DNA of 14,138 bases from Pigoraptor vietnamica (lineage: Eukaryota > Opisthokonta > Filasterea), in assembly GCA_943704525.1 (NCBI GenBank), contig CALSCQ010000466.1, forward strand, positions 1 through 14,138, given 5' to 3'. This document shows positions 8,992 to 14,138 of this stretch, in pieces. The notes beneath the pieces were generated by a model. It saw nothing but the letters and a program-made list of their open reading frames with translations. It did no database searches and had not been told where the DNA came from. The translations under genes and the position numbers were made by a program. How positions within the stretch are numbered: the first letter of the stretch is position 1; each line of letters opens with the position of its first letter.

Positions 8992-9438
8992 TTTTTAACG
9001 CCGCTCGCGGATTCGCGTTGACGTGCGAGTGTTTGTGTGTTTCAGCGTGTTCGTGGAAAGCTGGAGGGGAGAAGACGTCAACATAAGACGCGACCCGAAA
9101 TGCCGGCGAGATAACTCGCAAATGTGAATGACGGAAGTTAGAGAGCGAAATCCTTTTTTTCTATGGATGCGCGCGCGTGTGCGAAACAGCTGGAGAGCAA
9201 ATGTGCAATCACAAGGCCGTCACTAGGAAATGACGCAACTTCCCGTCATGATGACGCATCAATTTCAGCGACCAACACGTGCAAGTGTCGGACCCGAACA
9301 CCGAATCGCCTGTCGTCTGCTGGTGTTCTGAAGTGTCTTAGAACCAAGCACGTCTCTGTGCGTGTGAGGTTCGTGTGGACGGCGAGGTTTGTGACTGTGT
9401 GGTGAGGGGCGAAGTGAGAGTTGGGCGGTCCGTTGAAG
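8992..9438. promoter_or_regulatory. Shared divergent promoter region of CRNKL1 and POLR1D
   Basis: These 447 bp separate two start codons pointing away from each other, so both promoters and 5' UTRs must lie here. No convincing ORF or TATA box is seen. ATGACGCA occurs twice (9230-9237 and 9251-9258), and CGTCATGATGACG (9244-9256) is an inverted repeat of 6-bp arms; TGACG cores resemble bZIP (CREB/AP-1) sites. ACGGAAGTT near 9130 resembles an ETS site. These matches are short and could be chance. Confidence 0.7.
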
Positions 9439-9928
9439 ATGGCCGCACCCCCGCAGGCGCCAAAGAAGAAGCTTGAAATTGTGAGTGCTGCTGCCCCGAT
9501 TCCCTTAGCCGAAGACTGTATGGTTGTTGATGCAAGCGTATTCGTTGCCCTTTGTCATGCGCTGTTGGTCCTTATTCCTTTTCTATGTACGGAAGGCTCA
9601 CACAACGAAGATTGGTTTTATTTTTGTTCCCACATTATCCAGTTGGCTGTTGTGTCTGGTATCTAACCTTGCGCGCACGTGGCGCTGCAGGCACCTGCCG
9701 CACGTGACACCAATTCGGAGACATGCACGACGTTTGTGTTGCATGATGAGGACCACACGCTGGGCAATGCCTTGCGGTACATGCTGATGAAAAAGTGAGT
9801 GGCACACACACGACGCGCACCACACCCACGCGACGCGCATGCACAGTTACACACACACACTCACATACGCGAATCACACCCACACACACAGAGTACGCGA
9901 ACCACACCCACGCCACGCGCTTGTACAG

Positions 9929-10003
<75 letters not shown>

Positions 10004-10567
10004 ACACACACACACACACAGTACGCGAATCACACCCACTCCACGCCACGCGTTTGCACAGTTACACACACACAGAGTACGCGAATCACAACTACACACA
10101 CAGTACAGCACGCCCACACATAATGTGCACATCGCTGTTTCTCGCTATCGCTGCTTGATGCGTCTCCGTATTGCTGACATGGGTGCCTCGCAATGTCCCA
10201 TCGACAGTCCCGAGGTCGAGTTTTGCGGCTACAGCATTCCGCACCCGTCGGAGGCCAAGATTCACTTGCGCGTCCAGACAAAAGGTGTGTAATGGGTAAC
10301 CCCCTCGTGCATGCGAAAACGCGTCATGCATGCGAACCCCAGTCATGCAGAAATTTCAACGCGCACACGCACGAGGGTCCATGTACGCACACCAATGGTG
10401 GCTTCACCGCAACGTCACGTGATCCCATCGTCGCAGGCAAACCGGCGAGCGAGGTGCTGCGCACTGCTTTGGACGACCTCGAGCGCATGTGCGAACACAT
10501 AGCCAAGACCTTTGACCACAGCGTGGACGAGTTCAAGGCGCGCTCGAGCACCGCCATGGAGAGCTGA
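9439..10567 (+). CDS. POLR1D: RNA polymerase I/III shared subunit AC19 (POLR1D/Rpc19), complete
   Basis: Small alpha-like subunit shared by RNA polymerases I and III; it pairs with AC40 to start enzyme assembly in the nucleus and nucleolus. Four exons: 9439-9480, 9691-9794, 10208-10284, 10437-10567, with GT-AG introns of 210, 413 and 152 nt in phases 0, 2 and 1. The product is 117 residues, a little shorter than the human (133) and yeast (142) proteins. Diagnostic stretches are [19 protein letters not shown], the split [19 protein letters not shown] and LRVQTKG, which make up the RpoA/Rpb11 dimerisation fold. The C-terminal [15 protein letters not shown] is the helical end of the domain. The start is set by an in-frame TGA at 9415-9417, after which 9439 is the first ATG. 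The N-terminus has a short basic stretch, PKKKLE. Confidence 0.96.
9812..10110. repeat. CA microsatellite embedded in a degenerate minisatellite (POLR1D intron 2)
   Basis: A long CA tract (about 9930-10020, broken once near 10002) is flanked by repeats of a larger unit containing TACGCGAATCACACCCAC, CCACGCCACGCG and TTGCACAGTTACACACAC. TACGCGAA starts occur near 9866, 9893, 10022 and 10079, and a related partial unit lies at about 9812-9860. The units end in CA runs of different length, suggesting a composite repeat expanded by slippage and unequal exchange. It fills most of the 413-nt intron, the longest in the window. Confidence 0.9.
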
Positions 10568-10615
10568 GATGGTTTGGAGGCTGCGTCGTCGTCGTTCTTG
10601 CGTGCGCGTGCGTGC

Positions 10616-10635
10616 GCGTTGCGTTGCGTTGCGTT
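10616..10635. repeat. (GCGTT)4 pentanucleotide repeat
   Basis: Four perfect GCGTT units lie just after the POLR1D stop codon, preceded by related GCGTGCGCGT sequence. They are probably in the 3' UTR. Confidence 0.9.
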
Positions 10636-10910
10636 GCATGTGCCTCTAGTGAAAGACTGAATGACTCCTGGGCTTGCACAGTCGATTCGCGCATCCCGCT
10701 AACAGTACGCGTAACAGTCTTGTCGCGCACGCACGCGCACACACACGGGCGCACGCGCCTTACCCGGAGCAATAAGCGGCGCTGTATTTTTTGCGAAGGG
10801 TAACGACGCGGCACGTGACTGCCGAATCGATTATCAAACCGATAACAGAATTGCCGCCATTGATAACGCATTCGTTCTTCCCTGGGGCGACAGCGCACCC
10901 CACTTCGACT

Positions 10911-10981
10911 GCGTGTGTGTGTGTGTGTGTGTGTGTGCGTGTGCGTGCGTGTGCATGTGTGTGTGTGCGTGTGTGTGTGTG
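10911..10981. repeat. Imperfect (GT)n microsatellite
   Basis: About 70 bp of GT repeats with GC and CAT interruptions lie about 100 nt before the start codon of the TECPR2-like gene, so they are in its 5' UTR or core promoter. Confidence 0.93.
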
Positions 10982-11078
10982 GGCGCCCTCTTGCGCGCCC
11001 CTCAAACAGCACTCGAATGCATCAAGCGCGCACTTTGTGAAAGAAAGTGAAACTGCAATCGCACGATCGCATCGCGAA

Positions 11079-14070
11079 ATGGATCAAGCCCAGGACGACG
11101 CGGCGCTGCGCGTGGCAGAGCCCATTGTGCTGCTTGCAGATGAGCCCCTCACGACGCTCAACAGTCTGTTGGGAGCGTCCAAGCACGTGCGGGTGCGTCA
11201 TGATGTGCGGTGTGTCCCGGTAGTGCGAAGTGTTCTTTGGTGTCTTGGCGCGCGACAGCCGACTCGAACGCAGAAACCCGCACAGCGCACTTATTGACGT
11301 CGCGTGTGTGTGTGCGTGCGAGTGCCGTGGAGCGACAGTCTGTTATCTCAAATGCAATTTGAACACTTTGCGTTGGAGATGCGCCACTGATAACCCGCAA
11401 TGTGCCTCGCAGTTTCTGTCGATCGCATCGACGCCGTCGCTGATTGCCGTGGGTGCGTCGACGGGTGCCGTGCACGTGTTTCCGACGAAGGACGCGCCGC
11501 GTGTGCGCTTCATTGCGACTGATTTGGGCGGCATCTTGCGTGTTCGGTTCTCGCACGACGGACGGCGCGTGTGCGCACTCACGGCACACGGCTTTGTAGT
11601 CGCGTGGGATTTGCGGCTTAGCGGGGTCGCGCTGAAGGAGCAGGTGTGTTGATACGCATGCCCGCTGCATTTGTGTGGAGAGCACATGTAGTGCGCATGC
11701 GCTCTCTCTTCGGTTGCGTTTACGCGTGTGGTACGCTGCACCTTCAACTGTGTGCTTGTTTTTGAATCGAACGTTGCTTTCCGCGCATCTCATTCTCGTC
11801 GCACACCCCGCAGCTGCTCGTGTGCGTGTCCCTCCGCGATCTCTGGCAGTCGTCGCAGAGCGGACCTTCGCAACCGCAGGGCGAGCCGCCCGCCGTGACG
11901 TCACTCGAGTGGGATGCCTTCGGGCGACTCGTCGTATGCGGCGATTCCGCCGGCCGCGTCTTCGCGATTGGCTCTCAGCTGCTTCGCGGCGTGCGCGCGC
12001 AGCACCCACCGGTCGGTCCCCACGGCGCCCCGGATGCAGCCTCGTCACGTGCCGAGGTGACTCTGCTCTACCAGGCCGAGTCGCCCGTCGTGCAGATTGC
12101 GTGCTGCGATCATACGGTCGCCGTCTCGACGCAGCAGCGGTGCGTGGTCGTCGACGTGTCCACGAAGAAGGCAGTACAGGTGCGAAGGCGCGTCGCGTGT
12201 GTGTCTTCTCTGTTGTGGTTGTGCGTGACATGCCCGTTTGTACTGTGTGTCTGTGTGTGTGAGCGCGTAATACGTTCGCCTTTCTACTCCTTCAAAGTTT
12301 TGGCCACCGTTGCGCCGTTACTGAGCCTTTTTTGACGCCAGCAGGTGGGCAAGGCCAAGCGCAAGTCCCCCGGCGCATACGGGGTGTGCTGGGAGGTAAC
12401 CGCACGCCGCGAGGACGCCCCGCGCCTCTTCACGGCGCGCCCACAGCACCGCCTCTGGCGCGCGTCACGTGACGGGGAGGTGGAGGCGACGGTCATCTTC
12501 GAGGACGACATGCGCTCGCCGACCGTCGCCGGCCTTGCGCGCGTGGGACCCGACGGCACTCTTGTGGTCGAGCGCCGCGCGGACTCTGCGTCGTCGTCCG
12601 CAGACGCCGCCGAAGACGTTCCCCCGAACTTCGCGTTGCTGGCTTCGCTGCAGGGTGGGCTGCTTGCGGCATGGGGAGCGCACCGTGCGTGGCTCTGCGT
12701 GCTCAGTCCCGCGGTGGCAGAGGCGACAAAGTGGCAGCCGTTCGACGGCGAGCTCATCGTCGATGCGGCGGTTGCGGGTGAGCGCGTGAGCGTCCTCGTC
12801 GAGTCCGTCGGGCCCAGCGGCCGGCCCTCGTACCGCCTGCGGTCATTTGTCGCCGCCACACCCCGACGCGCCATGGCCATTTTCTCGGCGCGCGCGTGCC
12901 ACAGGGCCGTTCTCGACGTCGCGCGGCCGTACGCACTCGCCGGCGCCGACGATGTCCTGGACGCCCGCGCCTTTGTGGACGCCGTCGCGTGGATCGATGC
13001 GAACGAACCGGCGCAGTCGTCGGATGTTGAGCCACTGCGCGCTGCGTGCGAGCGCCTCCGAGCAACGCTGCCGGCGTCTCCTGCGACTGGGCCGTCGGTG
13101 AGTGCGAAATGGACAACTTGCTAACTTTTTATGCGTCTTGTTTCGCGATGACTTTTAGTAGTTCCCTTGTGCTTATAAGGCGCGCACTGTTGCAGACGTC
13201 GGCTGACGAGGCGGCGGCGCTGTCGAGGGCTTCTTCGCGCGATTCGCTCGAGCATTTTGAGGACGCACTTTCCGCTCCAATCGAACCCACTAGGGCACCA
13301 TCCGCACCGATGGAGGGTGCAACGCCCATGCTGCCGACGGAGGGTGCGCGTGCAACGCCCACGCTGCCGAGCGCGACAGGGCTAGTAGATGCACAGCCAA
13401 CCGAGCGCAGTTCACCGACTGCCGCGGACTTGGCTGTCGCAGACATGCCCTCACTTGATGCGAACGCGCAGGAGAGGGCGTCGGAGACAGTCGCAGTGAG
13501 CTCCACTTACACCGATGTCGCCGAAGTTGTTTCTGGTGCGCCTGCGCCCAACACCGTCGTCGATACGGCGGTGGAGGCCGTCATAGAAAGCGCAGCGCCT
13601 GTGCATGCGAACGGTTCATTGGGTCAGGAGGGCGGTCCGGAGCTTGCGCTGTCGAGCACGTCTTCGATTGGGGACACGCTGGGCGATCTCAACGGGGGTT
13701 GGCATGACCGACCGGCCGTTGTTGCAGCAGATTCGTACGATGGGACCGCAAGCGAGCGCACCTCTGTGCTCGGCAGTGCCAGCGTCGCCGACTCGGAAGG
13801 CACGGTGGGTCGAGTGGAGAGGCATGTGGACTATGCGTCCCTCCCCCTGCACCGCACTCGTGCACCAGCAACCTTCGATGTGCCCCCCTTTTTTTTTGCT
13901 GTGCACTTGCATTCTCATTTCCACGTGTGCGCAGACCACACTGGCGTCTGAGACGGACTCTGCGGCTGCTGATGGCGGCGCAAAGAAAAAGCGCCTGTCG
14001 AAGTCGAAGGCCAGCGGAGAAGAGGGGAAAAAGAAGGGACTCAAGAAGAAGCGCACCGTGCGCGTTGCAG
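11079..14070 (+). CDS. TECPR2: TECPR2-like (HPS5-related) WD40 protein, 5' part, continues past window
   Basis: TECPR2 acts in autophagosome formation and ER export; HPS5 is a BLOC-2 subunit for lysosome-related organelles. Six exons are visible: 11079-11192, 11413-11643, 11814-12179, 12345-13097, 13196-13804, 13935-14070, giving about 736 residues. Introns are GT-AG and phase 0, except that the last exon ends in phase 1 before GTGCGT at 14071. The N-terminal half is WD40-like: LIAVGASTGAVHVF, GFVVAWDLR, VTSLEWDAFGRLVVCGDSAG. The stretch QVGKAKRKSPGAYGVCW then LFTARPQHRLWRASRDGEVE corresponds to the family's segment with a basic K/R run, G-x-(F/Y)-G-x-C-(F/W) and ARPxxRLW. My recollection of human TECPR2 fits this better than HPS5, including the following Ser/Ala-rich disordered region (13196-13804) and Lys-rich stretch (KKKRLSKSK, KKKGLKKKR). 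The TECPR propeller repeats would lie downstream. 11079 is the first ATG in frame; the upstream open frame is only microsatellite. Confidence 0.75.
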
Positions 14071-14095
14071 GTGCGTGCGTGCGCCATGTGGCAAG

Positions 14096-14127
14096 ATATA
14101 TATATGCGTGTGTGTGTGTGTGTGTGT
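14096..14127. repeat. Short AT and GT microsatellites in the last visible intron
   Basis: Five AT units (14096-14105) are followed by about ten GT units, within the intron that begins at 14071. The intron is not closed in this window. Confidence 0.85.
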
Positions 14128-14138
14128 TGGGTTTGGGG

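Larger units (their letters stand above)
10568..11078. promoter_or_regulatory. Spacer: POLR1D 3' UTR and promoter/5' UTR of the TECPR2-like gene
   Basis: These 511 bp contain no supportable gene. From left to right they hold a CGT run (about 10584-10595), four GCGTT units (10616-10635), CACGTGAC (10812-10819), three GATAA motifs (reverse orientation near 10830-10835; forward at 10841-10846 and 10862-10867), and a GT/GC-interrupted microsatellite (10911-10981). I saw no AATAAA for POLR1D. The E-box and GATA cluster lies 210-270 nt before the next start codon, a reasonable promoter position. Confidence 0.55.

Noticed and set aside
8122-9021. Plus-strand ORF of 299 codons opposite CRNKL1 exon 1
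   Set aside because: The minus strand encodes conserved HAT repeats here. The + product is a Leu/Arg/His-rich shadow with no recognisable domain.
9795-10123. ORFs encoding Thr-His or Val-Cys repeats
   Set aside because: They translate the CA/GT microsatellite of POLR1D intron 2 in various frames and are not genes.
10791-11078. N-terminal extension of the TECPR2-like protein through the GT repeat
   Set aside because: The frame is open but has no ATG before 11079 and would encode a Val-Cys microsatellite product.
11158-12231. Minus-strand ORF of 357 codons
   Set aside because: An Arg/Ala/Thr-rich antisense shadow crossing exons and introns of the TECPR2-like gene.
14127-14138. TTGGGTTTGGGG at the window end as a telomere repeat
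   Set aside because: Only one irregular unit, directly after a GT microsatellite inside an intron of a continuing gene.

Overview
This window is nuclear DNA of an intron-rich, gene-dense unicellular eukaryote. Every gene has short GT-AG introns (about 80-410 nt), intergenic spacers are under about 520 bp, GC is fairly high, and GT/CA microsatellites are common. A receptor tyrosine kinase with LRR, EGF and fibronectin III modules points to a holozoan. A choanoflagellate is my best guess (filasterean or another animal relative possible); this is inferred from protein content, not from a marker gene.

Layout. (1) 1-5137, + strand: 3' portion of a receptor tyrosine kinase gene. It has a (TC)n tract in an upstream intron, eleven small exons that each encode one leucine-rich repeat (all joined by phase-2 introns), one large exon with about six EGF-like repeats and the start of a fibronectin III domain, and a last exon with the rest of FN3, a second FN3, a transmembrane helix, a complete tyrosine kinase domain and a tyrosine-bearing tail. 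The 5' end lies outside the window. (2) 5138-5366: convergent 3' spacer with a short tandem duplication and a possible ATTAAA poly(A) signal. (3) 5367-8991, - strand: complete 10-exon gene for the HAT-repeat splicing factor Crooked neck (CRNKL1/Clf1), 735 residues. (4) 8992-9438: divergent promoter region. (5) 9439-10567, + strand: complete 4-exon gene for the shared RNA polymerase I/III subunit AC19 (POLR1D/Rpc19), 117 residues, with a large CA-rich microsatellite/minisatellite in intron 2. (6) 10568-11078: spacer with GT microsatellite, three GATAA motifs and a CACGTGAC box. (7) 11079 to beyond the window end, + strand: 5' portion (six exons) of a WD40 protein resembling TECPR2 (HPS5 is the nearest alternative).

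The four genes do not form a pathway. Three are general cell-biology genes (splicing, RNA polymerase I/III, autophagy/lysosome trafficking) beside a lineage-specific surface receptor. The most interesting structure is the LRR exon cassette: eleven exons of 72, 75 or 78 nt, each starting and ending at the same codon position inside a conserved leucine, so any can be skipped, duplicated or exchanged without breaking the frame. All exon models come from reading splice sites and reading frames by eye; homology calls come from memory of the families, without database searches.
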